Shown here one piece after another: positions 15,125 to 23,482 of a stretch of 31,019 nt of DNA; the first letter of the stretch is position 1, and every line of letters begins with the position of its first letter. The translations under genes were made by a program, and so were the position numbers. The notes under the pieces were generated by a model. That model did not search any database and was not told the origin of the DNA. It saw only the letters and a program-made list of their open reading frames with translations. Where the stretch lies: positions 1 to 31,019 of IMG/VR virus record IMGVR_UViG_3300030339_000175; one strand, given 5' to 3'. Source of the stretch: a virus.

Positions 15125-15548
15125 AAATTTCTCCTCTATACTCAGCTCTTAAATGCATTAGATACTTTCCTAAATAATTTGAGCCCACCCCATTGCAAAC
15201 TCCCCAAAAAGTATCGCCCCAATCATTCCCTTCGCTTAGAATCCTATTCCCAGTAAGAAGGAGCATCTCTTTTAAAGAAGGGTAAGTATCAAATTTAATA
15301 CGAAGAAGCTGATACATGACCAAGCCTTTAATTTCATCCCAGTCTGATCGCATTGCCACTGTTTGTCCTAATTTTTTAGCAATGCCAGGAGTTAAACTAG
15401 TGAACGCATTCCTATCTGAGAGGTTAGCGCACTTAGCCGCTTGATACGCAGCTTCCGTGCTCCCATATTGCAATCCTTCATAGATGATTGGTGCGGTAAA
15501 GAAATTACTTAAGAATCTATATTGTCCATCAAATGAGTTAATTGTCAT
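15111..15548 (-). CDS. NADAR-family (YbiA/RibX-like) N-glycosidase
   Basis: The start is the ATG at 15548, with GGAG six bases before. A TTG 12 bases further upstream would place that ribosome site inside the gene. The product has 145 residues. Family motifs are FDGQYRFLSNF (about 6-16), IYEGLQYGSTEAAYQAAKC (22-40), WDEIKGLVMYQLLRIKF (about 71-87) and the C-terminal GSNYLGKYLMHLR (about 122-134). NADAR proteins cleave N-glycosidic bonds. Studied members act on riboflavin intermediates or remove ADP-ribose from guanine in DNA, and some pair with DarT toxins. A phage copy next to the polymerase could therefore protect phage DNA from ADP-ribosylating defence. That role is inferred. The gene overlaps the end of dnaE by 11 bases. 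Confidence 0.88.
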   Translation of the reverse strand: MTINSFDGQYRFLSNFFTAPIIYEGLQYGSTEAAYQAAKCANLSDRNAFTSLTPGIAKKLGQTVAMRSDWDEIKGLVMYQLLRIKFDTYPSLKEMLLLTGNRILSEGNDWGDTFWGVCNGVGSNYLGKYLMHLRAEYRGEIYVKR

Positions 15549-18500
15549 CTGTTTCTCCAAATCTTTTATGTGTTAAACTTATTTCCTTTTTATTTACTTC
15601 TGTGATCTTGTATAATTGATGGTTAGCAGTCTTCTTATAAGATTTTGCTTGGAACTGGTCTCCTCGACGAATTCCAGTAATCATCAACATTGTCCCTCTT
15701 GTAAACCATCCTTTTTCCGCTATCTTCTTAGTCCCATCTGGTTGAGGGATAGAAATTTGTCTATTGAACTTCGCGAAATAATCTTTAGTAAATCTGACTG
15801 GGACGACGCCTGTAGCAGTTAGAATTGTGATTGTGGATTTAGTGTCATTCTTGTCAATAACAGTCCCAATAATTGTATTGGTTTTAAAGATAGGAATTTG
15901 CTGTCCATTTCGATTAAAGAAATAATCTACTTCTGGCTCTCGATTAAGTTTAAAGAAATCTACCAAACCATAAAGATTCATATCAACATCTTTTAACTCA
16001 TGTTCAGTATAATAGAATCCAAGACTAGTCATTTCCCATGTGGCGATAGTTCCTGCCGCATATTTATTCCACATTTCCTTGAATAGAACTTTGTTATATT
16101 TAGCAAGTTCTTCCTCTTGATTTGCTTTTAACCAATTACTTGCGGCAACCATACACTTCTTATAAATCTTTTCCCAAGTAGCTTGTTTAATATGCGCGAA
16201 TCCATCTTTGATTTCAATTAAATCCATATCAAAAAACTCTTCATAAAAGATTAAGCATTGATCCCGCAAGATGAAATAATCTCCTCGCTTGCAATAAGCT
16301 TTTAACCACTTATTGTAAACAAAAACTCTTTTCTGAAATTCTAGTTCTTCTGGAATCATATCTCTTTCCATCAAACCATTGAAATTTTGAAGAGTAAGTC
16401 TTTTCTTCCTATCACAATTAAGCCAAATATATTCTGCCATAACTTGACTTCTGTTCTTATTCTCTAAATTATCAAAAGCACCAGCTTTAATCAAAGAGAA
16501 CATTACTGTTTTATTAACTTTGACTTTATTCATAAAGTCTATCATATCCAAGTAAGGACGATTTTCTAATATTGTAGAAATAGCACCTGCTCCGACCCCA
16601 TTCAATGCCTTCATTCCATAGAAAATGGAATTGCTTTCTATATCAGGCAAGAAGGTGTATCCTGACTTGTTAATATCTACAAGAGAAACTCCTATCCCTC
16701 TTGAGTTAATTTCTCCAATCGCTTTTGCGATTTTGCCATAGTCAGTATTGCGTTCTTCATCAATGTCAATTGCTCCGCTATTAACCTGCAAACATGCAGT
16801 ATTCCAATAAATAGGGTTAAAGGAAGTCGCAAGAACAAGAGTTTGAATACCGACGAAAGAATAAGCCAAAGAATGATTGAGAGAGAAAGCGTAGCCAAGT
16901 TGAGGTGCAATAGCAGAATCCCAAACATAATCTGCAAATCGCTTACTTTCCATTTTGCCATACATTTTCTCCTTCAACTCAGGGATTCGCTTCATTTGTT
17001 TTTTAGCTACAATTTTTCTCGCGTCATTGGCTTCCGCAAGAGTAAAGTTTGCAATATCTTTATCCATCAGGATAACCATAAGGTCTTCTTGAAGCGGCGG
17101 ATTCCCATAAGACTTTAGATAATAAGGTTTTAACAAGTTTACTTGATGCTCTATTAAATGGTAAGCATCCATTTCTCTATACCAAAGAGAAATATCATTC
17201 TTAAATCTTGCATACTTATCAATAGGAGACTCATGGCCTCGCTCGGCCATAAGCCGCATAAGAGCATTCGCGTCCGTCATTTCTAGTGGAGTCTGCGGCT
17301 TAAGCTTCTTAGCTGCCATAAGACCTACATCAGTTGAAAATTGGAAACAATCCAAGACAGAGCCATTTCCTAGAGCGTCCCAAATCTTTTGGTTCTTAGT
17401 GTCAATTGCGCTAGGATGTAGATATGTATCGTATTGCTCTCGTAACGATTTCTTTTCAATAACCCCATCTTGTTCTAATAGTTCAATACATTGAATAATC
17501 TTATCACTAACTTCGGTTACTAGATAATCATACTTAGTCATTCCCGCAGATTCTGATTGATGCAGGTCCCATTGAGTAATAACTTCTCCTCTTGGAGTTC
17601 GCATGAAACAGCCTAGTTCATATGGGTCTTCTCCAAACATAATAACACCAGATGCATGACTAGATCTCTTGTTAATCAAACCCTCAATAGCAAGCATAAT
17701 ATTGAGGAGACCATCAAACTGTCTTACCTCTTTAATAAAGGTGTGGATTGGATTGCGGTCTTTATCCTCATTCCCATTTACAACATCAGACAACGGCCAA
17801 AGGAAGCCTCGCTCTGACGGAATAAGACTAGACATATACTGAGCGGTATCAACATCAATACCATCAGGGTATTCTTCACTTCTATATCCTCGGCATGCAG
17901 TGAGGATAGTAGACCGAGTTCCTTCTGTGCCAAATGTCGCCACCAACGTAAGGCCAAGTTCTCCACCCCGCTCCTCCTTAATTTTCTGTAAAATCTGAGG
18001 GCGCTTAGATGGCGCCAAGTCAATATCAATATCAGGTAATTCCGCTCGCTCTTTGTTCAAGAATCTCCAATAAGGGAGCCCCCAAACAATAGGGTCTAGT
18101 TGAGTGATGCCAAGGAGATAGTTGCTGAGGAAGCCAGTTGCTGATCCTCGACCAGGGCCAACGATACTGCCCTCTTCCCAAAACATATCAATATAATGTT
18201 TCATTGTATTGAAGTAAGAATAAAGATTGTCTCCAAGTTGATTAGAAATATAAGTAATAATGTCTGCTTCAATTTCTAGTCTTTCTAAGTAATCTTCTCT
18301 TGTCCCTTTAAATTCATTGTAGAAGTCCATTTTATGGATAGCTTCTACACATTCATTAATCCAATATCGTTCTTGGATATTTTCAGACTCCATAAGCATG
18401 CGGAGAGTTGGGTATGGTTCTACTAGGGTCATCTTGCAAGGCCCATAATCTTTTACCTCAACTCGTGGAATAACAGGTTTGTGCTCTAAACTGTATCGCT

Positions 18501-19380
18501 CAATTTTGTCGTAGATTTCATTTGAGACCGCAACCATTGCTTCATAGTTAAGGCCGGCCTTTTGAAGGATTTCCTGTGCCTCTTCTTCGGATTGCAGATA
18601 GGTGCCTTCATAGAATGCGTCAACTTCACGTTCGCCGCCTTTTGAATTGAGGTATGCTTTGTGGACAAATCGATCCTCCTTCGTAAGATAGTGAGCATCT
18701 GTACTTACAACTAATTTGACGTCAAATGTCTCAGCTATTGCGGATACTCGTTCATTGAAAGCAACCTGGTCCTTACTAGGACTAGGCATTGCCTCAATAT
18801 AAAAGTCATCACCAAATTGTTCCTTGCCCCACAGCAAGAAATTAACTATATTATTATGACATTTTTGTCTTGTGTTTTCATCTCCAACATGCTCAGCATC
18901 AACCATTTCCAAAACATTTTGTCCTAGTTCTCCACCAAGACAAGCAGTTGACCCGATAAGTGAATTAGGATACTTTTTAAGGATGTATTCAATATCTGAT
19001 TTAAGGGTCACAACTCGTTGCATCCCTCTATCAAAATAGGCATTTAACCAAGCAACAGAAGAAAGTTCTCTTAACGCCTTATGTCCTGCGGCATTTTTTG
19101 CCAACAGAATAAAGTGATAATATCTTTTATGATTATCTCTTGAGTCACAAAGATAAATTTCATTCCCTAGACCAATTTTAAAGTCTGGATTAGTCTTTGC
19201 TAATTCTTTTGCGTAAAGATTAACTTCCATTGAAGAAGATAAACTTTCATGCTCTGTAATACAGATGCCGGTCAGCCCTAGTTCGATAGCTTTATTAATG
19301 AGAGTCTTAGGTCTATTAATGGAATCTAGTAAACGCAAATTTGAGTAATGACTATGACTGTGTATTTCGAATCTATTCAC
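15538..19380 (-). CDS. dnaE: C-family replicative DNA polymerase (DnaE type) with PHP domain
   Basis: I choose the GTG at 19380, which follows a perfect AAGGAGG. The ATG at 19416 would put that site inside the gene. The protein has 1280 residues. The PHP domain (about 1-260) keeps all nine expected metal ligands: H7, H9, D19, H44, E74, H89, C147, D228 and H230. The polymerase core has GPGRGSATG (408-416), LPDIDIDL (448-455), SSHASGVIMFG (573-583) and KYDYL with Asp618. These supply the palm aspartates. An OB-like region lies near 1165-1205. I see no separate 3'-5' exonuclease gene in the window, so PHP proofreading is plausible. Promoter P3 lies just upstream, and the DNA-metabolism genes continue downstream without a gap. 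Confidence 0.93.
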   Translation of the reverse strand: MNRFEIHSHSHYSNLRLLDSINRPKTLINKAIELGLTGICITEHESLSSSMEVNLYAKELAKTNPDFKIGLGNEIYLCDSRDNHKRYYHFILLAKNAAGHKALRELSSVAWLNAYFDRGMQRVVTLKSDIEYILKKYPNSLIGSTACLGGELGQNVLEMVDAEHVGDENTRQKCHNNIVNFLLWGKEQFGDDFYIEAMPSPSKDQVAFNERVSAIAETFDVKLVVSTDAHYLTKEDRFVHKAYLNSKGGEREVDAFYEGTYLQSEEEAQEILQKAGLNYEAMVAVSNEIYDKIERYSLEHKPVIPRVEVKDYGPCKMTLVEPYPTLRMLMESENIQERYWINECVEAIHKMDFYNEFKGTREDYLERLEIEADIITYISNQLGDNLYSYFNTMKHYIDMFWEEGSIVGPGRGSATGFLSNYLLGITQLDPIVWGLPYWRFLNKERAELPDIDIDLAPSKRPQILQKIKEERGGELGLTLVATFGTEGTRSTILTACRGYRSEEYPDGIDVDTAQYMSSLIPSERGFLWPLSDVVNGNEDKDRNPIHTFIKEVRQFDGLLNIMLAIEGLINKRSSHASGVIMFGEDPYELGCFMRTPRGEVITQWDLHQSESAGMTKYDYLVTEVSDKIIQCIELLEQDGVIEKKSLREQYDTYLHPSAIDTKNQKIWDALGNGSVLDCFQFSTDVGLMAAKKLKPQTPLEMTDANALMRLMAERGHESPIDKYARFKNDISLWYREMDAYHLIEHQVNLLKPYYLKSYGNPPLQEDLMVILMDKDIANFTLAEANDARKIVAKKQMKRIPELKEKMYGKMESKRFADYVWDSAIAPQLGYAFSLNHSLAYSFVGIQTLVLATSFNPIYWNTACLQVNSGAIDIDEERNTDYGKIAKAIGEINSRGIGVSLVDINKSGYTFLPDIESNSIFYGMKALNGVGAGAISTILENRPYLDMIDFMNKVKVNKTVMFSLIKAGAFDNLENKNRSQVMAEYIWLNCDRKKRLTLQNFNGLMERDMIPEELEFQKRVFVYNKWLKAYCKRGDYFILRDQCLIFYEEFFDMDLIEIKDGFAHIKQATWEKIYKKCMVAASNWLKANQEEELAKYNKVLFKEMWNKYAAGTIATWEMTSLGFYYTEHELKDVDMNLYGLVDFFKLNREPEVDYFFNRNGQQIPIFKTNTIIGTVIDKNDTKSTITILTATGVVPVRFTKDYFAKFNRQISIPQPDGTKKIAEKGWFTRGTMLMITGIRRGDQFQAKSYKKTANHQLYKITEVNKKEISLTHKRFGETDDN

Positions 19381-19429
19381 TAAATTCCTCCTTAAATAAT
19401 TGCTTTGTATTCCCATTTCCTACTTCTTA

Positions 19430-19458
19430 AGTATACCATATTTATTCTAATAAGTCAA
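19430..19458 (-). promoter_or_regulatory. Promoter P3 for the polymerase operon
   Basis: On the minus strand, TTGACT (19453-19458), 17 bases, then TATACT (19430-19435), with TGG before the -10. The -35 hexamer lies within the last codons of the upstream P-loop gene. The predicted transcript starts about 40 bases before the polymerase ribosome site. Confidence 0.88.
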
Positions 19459-19806
19459 ATTTGAATGATTCAAGATAGACTGGATTGACTGTAATTTTTT
19501 CTTAAGCTCTATATTTTCTGCTCGAAAAGCTGAAGCAAGACTTGCTTCTCTTTCAATATCATAATGGTCTCGGAAAATAAGCACGTTATCTGAGAGTCCC
19601 ATAGTCGCACTTTGATGGTTAGGACCAGTAACCCATGTAATATTAGCATCGGGCTTACCACCAAAAGCTCGATACATTACTCTTAAATTTTGAACTTCTC
19701 TGTGGATAGTTCCAACGACAACAGTTCTTTTGCCTTCATGGGCCGCATTTACAATCTCCGCTACCATTCTCATAGTGCGGCCAGTCCCTCTGTTTCCATC
19801 TATCAT
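19447..19806 (-). CDS. Small P-loop protein (119 aa)
   Basis: The start is the ATG at 19806, which overlaps the previous stop (TAATG) and has GGGAG upstream. A longer frame to 19857 lacks support. The product begins with a P-loop, GNRGTGRT (residues 4-11), followed by a helix and VVVGTIH. A hydrophobic LIFRDHYD (76-83) could be a Walker B. The C-terminus (about 95-115) is a charged helix that may form a coiled coil. The protein is too short for a full AAA+ or kinase fold, so it may be a minimal NTP-binding protein acting with the adjacent helicase. I do not recognise the family. The P3 -35 element overlaps its end. Confidence 0.75.
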   Translation of the reverse strand: MIDGNRGTGRTMRMVAEIVNAAHEGKRTVVVGTIHREVQNLRVMYRAFGGKPDANITWVTGPNHQSATMGLSDNVLIFRDHYDIEREASLASAFRAENIELKKKLQSIQSILNHSNLTY

Positions 19807-20030
19807 TAAACATCTCCCTCTCTGATAACCAATGGTATTCGTCTTGTTTCTTTCCATTTGTATTGGACTCTATCAAAAGCACTGAGCCAGCCACCATATT
19901 CTCGGACAGAGAAATAACTCTCAAGCCATAACCATCTTCCATCTTCTAACCTAATTGGAAATAAAGCAAAGACTTCAATAGTTGCTTTTTGTCCTATCTT
20001 AGGAAAAATTCTATAAGATCCCCAAATCAT
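19806..20030 (-). CDS. Unknown small protein (74 aa) next to the helicase
   Basis: A 74-residue protein starting one base after the helicase stop. It is aromatic-rich and looks like a small beta-barrel (MIWGSYRIFPKIGQKATIEV, then DGRWLWLESYFSVREYGGWL). The W-rich strand pattern recalls short phage proteins of unknown role found near replication genes. It overlaps the following P-loop gene by TAATG. Another frame over the same bases shows no such signals. Function unknown. Confidence 0.75.
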   Translation of the reverse strand: MIWGSYRIFPKIGQKATIEVFALFPIRLEDGRWLWLESYFSVREYGGWLSAFDRVQYKWKETRRIPLVIREGDV

Positions 20031-20031
20031 T

Positions 20032-21198
20032 TTATTTTTTCACCACCACAATCTTTTCACTAGCTCTTGTTATTCCAGTATACAGATATCGCCTATGGTC
20101 TTCTGTTTTCCAGGGAAAACTTTCTTCAAACAAGAGTATATTATCCCATTCGCTTCCTTGTGCTTTCCAAGTGGTAATAGCATATCCATAAGCAAATTCT
20201 TTAGGAATTAATGCTTTTGTGGATGGATTTTTAGAGAGTCGGATAAAATCTTGTTTAGATAATCCAGATTCGTTCTGAGTTAATAATTTATAATCTATTG
20301 TTAAACCTGAGTAAGTGTCTCCTAATTCAGTCTCCATAGATATATTAAGGACATCAATGCCTAACCCATGGTTGTAATATTTATAGCATTCAGTAATCCA
20401 TCCAAGAGTTCCATTGACTAGAGGATCTTGCTCTTTATCACTCAAATCTTCCCAATAATTAGTAAGACAGATAATCTTATCGCCCACCTCTGGCTCTTCA
20501 CTTCGACATGCGTATTTTCGCATTTCATTGTTTAAGTTGAATCTTGTGTCATTTTTCGCGCAAAGAATCTGATCTGCCCATTCTAGCATTCCCGCAGAAA
20601 ATTCATTAGATTCGATAACTCTTACATGTTGGCCATCAAAAGGAAGTAGTGGATGACCTGTCCTAATATCCATAGAAAGTTTAATAATCTCATTTCCTTC
20701 TGCTTGCCTCATAATCTCATCAAGAAATACATGCGGCTTCTTAAGCATACCAGTATCATTGCTTTCCTTGATTGGCCCTAATTGACCTGGGTCCCCAAGA
20801 GCAATTACAAAAATCTTATGTTTTAGAATTAACTCCCACATATCTTTAGGCACCATAGATAACTCATCTATAACAGCAACTTTATAAGGATATTCTAAAC
20901 ATTCTCTTGGAAAGAAGGAATATTTTCCAGTTAATCTATTTAATCTTGCTCTATATAAAAATTTATGAAGAGTTGAAACATTCTTACATCCTTTGCGGGA
21001 AAGGACTAAAGTTGCCTTTCCCGTATAAGCACAATAAACTACATCTCGTTCATTAACTTGGAGGGCTGCAATAATATGCTGGACTAATGTGGACTTCCCT
21101 GATCCCGCGTAGCCGCTAATAACGACATATCTTTTTCCTGCTTTATATTTTTCAACTGCTAATTTCAATCCTTCTTCTTGCTTATCAGTTAATTGCAT
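20032..21198 (-). CDS. SF1B DNA helicase (RecD/Dda type)
   Basis: A 388-residue ATP-driven 5'-3' helicase by family, likely used to remodel or restart forks and in recombination. The motifs are in order: GYAGSGKST (29-37, Walker A), VAVIDELSMVP (107-117, Walker B), GDPGQLGP (135-142, motif III), and near the end YAITTWKAQGSEWDNILLF and YTGITRASEKIVVV (motifs V-VI). The length matches Dda-like phage helicases and is much shorter than cellular RecD. There is no nuclease domain. The ATG has AAAGGAGGG upstream and P4 drives it. RecJ and the polymerase operon flank it, which places it in the replication and recombination module. Confidence 0.92.
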   Translation of the reverse strand: MQLTDKQEEGLKLAVEKYKAGKRYVVISGYAGSGKSTLVQHIIAALQVNERDVVYCAYTGKATLVLSRKGCKNVSTLHKFLYRARLNRLTGKYSFFPRECLEYPYKVAVIDELSMVPKDMWELILKHKIFVIALGDPGQLGPIKESNDTGMLKKPHVFLDEIMRQAEGNEIIKLSMDIRTGHPLLPFDGQHVRVIESNEFSAGMLEWADQILCAKNDTRFNLNNEMRKYACRSEEPEVGDKIICLTNYWEDLSDKEQDPLVNGTLGWITECYKYYNHGLGIDVLNISMETELGDTYSGLTIDYKLLTQNESGLSKQDFIRLSKNPSTKALIPKEFAYGYAITTWKAQGSEWDNILLFEESFPWKTEDHRRYLYTGITRASEKIVVVKK

Positions 21199-21242
21199 TT
21201 AATCTTACCCTCCTTTAATGTAATTAAATCATTTATATTTAT

Positions 21243-21271
21243 AGTATACCATTTTATAAGGATTTTGTCAA
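21243..21271 (-). promoter_or_regulatory. Promoter P4 for the RecD-type helicase operon
   Basis: On the minus strand, TTGACA (21266-21271), 17 bases, then TATACT (21243-21248), with TGG before the -10. It lies in a 140-base AT-rich gap (21199-21338), whose other content is the inverted repeat at 21313-21339. Confidence 0.92.
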
Positions 21272-21312
21272 TTTTGAAATTTTGGTCTGAAAAATGTGCT
21301 ACGTGTGTTTAG

Positions 21313-21339
21313 ATTCAACTCCGTTTTCGAAAGTTGAAT
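21313..21339. repeat. Inverted repeat after the 110-aa gene
   Basis: ATTCAACT and AGTTGAAT (8 bp, perfect) flank an 11-base centre. With a bulged base the stem can extend toward an AAAA loop. It touches the stop codon of the leftward 110-residue gene. No T-run follows on that strand, so it is not a standard terminator. It could be an RNA 3' structure or a protein site upstream of P4. Confidence 0.55.
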
Positions 21340-21671
21340 TAACCCCAATAAGAAGCTAGATAATAGTCAGGCTGTGAATAAGGTAATTCATACTTTTCAC
21401 AAAATCTTTGAATACGTCTAACATCAAGATCCTTTTCTTTTGCTTCATTAATTAATTTAGGGAATCCTCGATCTGCTCGTATAATTAGATACCCTACGAA
21501 ATACATAAGATAACTATCTGAACAGTGTTCAATTAATCCAAATCCATCTTCATTATCATAGAAGGAATCAATCAATTCATCCCAAGCTTCACCATCAAGC
21601 CTTTCCCGCAGCTCTTCGATCTCTCCAACTTCAACCCCATACACAATTAAAGCATCTGTAGAGACTCCCAT
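21339..21671 (-). CDS. Unknown phage protein (110 aa)
   Basis: A 110-residue acidic protein with AGGAGG before its ATG. The N-terminus MGVSTDALIVYGVEVGE is a pattern I have seen at the start of short phage proteins of unknown function. An acidic middle (ERLDGEAWDELIDSFYDNED) and a C-terminal helical part (INEAKEKDLDVRRIQRFCEK) follow. The LMYFVGYLII stretch is hydrophobic but short and flanked by charges, so it is more likely a core strand than a membrane helix. It is the last gene of the P5 replication operon, after recJ. Function unknown. Confidence 0.8.
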   Translation of the reverse strand: MGVSTDALIVYGVEVGEIEELRERLDGEAWDELIDSFYDNEDGFGLIEHCSDSYLMYFVGYLIIRADRGFPKLINEAKEKDLDVRRIQRFCEKYELPYSQPDYYLASYWG

Positions 21672-21691
21672 CTAAACCTCCTAAATTTTTG

Positions 21692-23473
21692 TTAAAAGTA
21701 ATATTGACTAGATCCTGTGACTTCATAATCTTTAATGAAAATCTGCGGCGATATATTGCCCATCCATTCATTCTGATTACAAGTTCCTACTAAATTAATT
21801 TCCACATAACCGTCTAAAGAGAATAACTTATCATACTCTTCTTGTGACGACTTAAATTTAAGAATACTTGTTCCACCTGGGAGAGCAATCTTTAGAGTGG
21901 GATTCTTATCTGGAGACATTAAAGTAAGCATTCCATTGGTAATCTTCAATCCTTTTATTGCGACTAAAGCTTCTGGCATATCTTGACCCCAAAGATTATT
22001 TAATCTAGCAATATCCAAAATAGCTTCGTTTTTGACAGAGTGACTGTCAAATTCATAATCTACAAAATAACTAGCTTCTCCACTATCATTCTCCAAAATC
22101 TTATCCGTTGCCGCGAGAAATGCATCCATGTTAGAGTCAAGGATTTCGACACCAAAGGCCGCAGCATGCCCTTGTGCAAATTCAACTAATCCAGTTTCTT
22201 CACACATATCTTTGAAACTTGCAATTTCAGATTTACTATATCCTCTTGCGGAACCTCGCCAAGAGACGATTCCATTTTCTGTGGTTTCAGTTAAAATCAT
22301 TGTATTGCGCTGGTACTTAGACATAAACTTGTTAGCTACCAAACCAGCAATGCTTTTCCCTACTTTGCCTGGCTTGACTTTGAACAAAAGAACTTTATGA
22401 TCTAGAAGATTTTGATCTTCTATCATACTCTCAAAGATTTCCATACCAGTAACTTGCGCTTTAGTTTGACGACTTTTCACATTGGTAACTGCGCGAAGAG
22501 CCTGGTCTACAATTCGCTCCGTATCTCCTATCTTTTTCCCTCGTTTAGTAGAAGGGACAATTTTGAATGCCTCATGCTTAAGCATTGATTGAAAAAGCAA
22601 TCTTTTCTCTGGCATTGTCCCACTTCTGGTCATGGCGTTAACATAAGGAGCGATATAGAAGGCCACCCCAATAGGTGTCAGCTCTCCCTTTAAAGAAAAT
22701 GAGTTCTTTTCTTTTAATCCATAGAAGAATGGGTTAGTGACATTCTGAGACTCTAATCCTTTATTGATAAGATGTTTAGTTTCTATAGATTTTAGACTCA
22801 TCATATCTGCGTCTAGTCCTAATGCTACCATATCTAAATATTTGTCAGCAAAATCATTTCCTGCGATCTCATCTAGATATCTGCAAAATTGCCATACAAT
22901 TCCAACTCCAGAAAATTCTTTGTTAGGATAAGAACTAAGCTGATTGTTAATAACAATAGCTTTTTCACTTACTTTTTCTGCTTCATGATGGTCTAAGATA
23001 ATAAGATTGATTCCTAGATTTTCCAAAATGGCATGTTCATCATAATCATTGCTCCCAGCATCTGGCATAATAATTAACTGAACAGAAGGGACAATCGGAT
23101 TACCATTTGATTCAAGATAAACAATATCTTTTAACCCATGCTGCTTCCCTTCATGTAAAATATAAGTAACATGATTTGAAACCCATTCTGGCTGCCAATC
23201 ATATAAATAATTAATCATAACCGCCGCACTTGTAAATCCATCGCAATCAGAGTCAACAACAATCAAACAATCTTCATTATTTTTTATTGTTCGAGCCAAA
23301 ATCAAATAAGCTTGATTTAATAACTCTGGTCCCAAGAGATTGTAGTCATTAATTACTGCATCTGTTGTATTCAAATACTGCGGAATCTCTTCAAAAGTGA
23401 TTCCTCTATTAGTTAAGACTTGCTCAATAGCAGAGTAATTTTCATTAATGGTATTCAATAATTGATATTTCAT
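21692..23473 (-). CDS. recJ: RecJ-like single-strand 5'-3' exonuclease
   Basis: A DHH-family phosphoesterase of 593 residues, expected to degrade 5' single strands during recombination or fork processing. Its metal-binding motifs are VVDSDCDGFTSAA (72-84), IMPDAGSND (135-143), ILDHHEAE (159-166), FSGVGIVWQF (187-196) and ALGLDADMMSL (217-227). A DHHA1 domain with QGHAAAFGVEI lies at about 435-445, and a C-terminal OB-like part follows. The DHH and DHHA1 pairing and overall length fit RecJ rather than a small nanoRNase. AGGAGGTG precedes the ATG. It lies in the P5 operon behind primase and helicase, so supply is coordinated with replication. Confidence 0.93.
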   Translation of the reverse strand: MKYQLLNTINENYSAIEQVLTNRGITFEEIPQYLNTTDAVINDYNLLGPELLNQAYLILARTIKNNEDCLIVVDSDCDGFTSAAVMINYLYDWQPEWVSNHVTYILHEGKQHGLKDIVYLESNGNPIVPSVQLIIMPDAGSNDYDEHAILENLGINLIILDHHEAEKVSEKAIVINNQLSSYPNKEFSGVGIVWQFCRYLDEIAGNDFADKYLDMVALGLDADMMSLKSIETKHLINKGLESQNVTNPFFYGLKEKNSFSLKGELTPIGVAFYIAPYVNAMTRSGTMPEKRLLFQSMLKHEAFKIVPSTKRGKKIGDTERIVDQALRAVTNVKSRQTKAQVTGMEIFESMIEDQNLLDHKVLLFKVKPGKVGKSIAGLVANKFMSKYQRNTMILTETTENGIVSWRGSARGYSKSEIASFKDMCEETGLVEFAQGHAAAFGVEILDSNMDAFLAATDKILENDSGEASYFVDYEFDSHSVKNEAILDIARLNNLWGQDMPEALVAIKGLKITNGMLTLMSPDKNPTLKIALPGGTSILKFKSSQEEYDKLFSLDGYVEINLVGTCNQNEWMGNISPQIFIKDYEVTGSSQYYF

Positions 23474-23482
23474 TTACACCTC

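Noticed and set aside
15538-19416. ATG at 19416 as polymerase start
   Set aside because: It would place the perfect AAGGAGG inside the coding region. The GTG at 19380 follows that site at ideal distance and begins the PHP domain.
19736-19942. Alternative leftward frame over the 74-aa and P-loop genes
   Set aside because: It has no ribosome site and conflicts with two genes joined by TAATG that have better signals.
21313-21339. Rho-independent terminator after the 110-aa gene
   Set aside because: The stem is imperfect beyond 8 bp and no T-run follows on the leftward strand.
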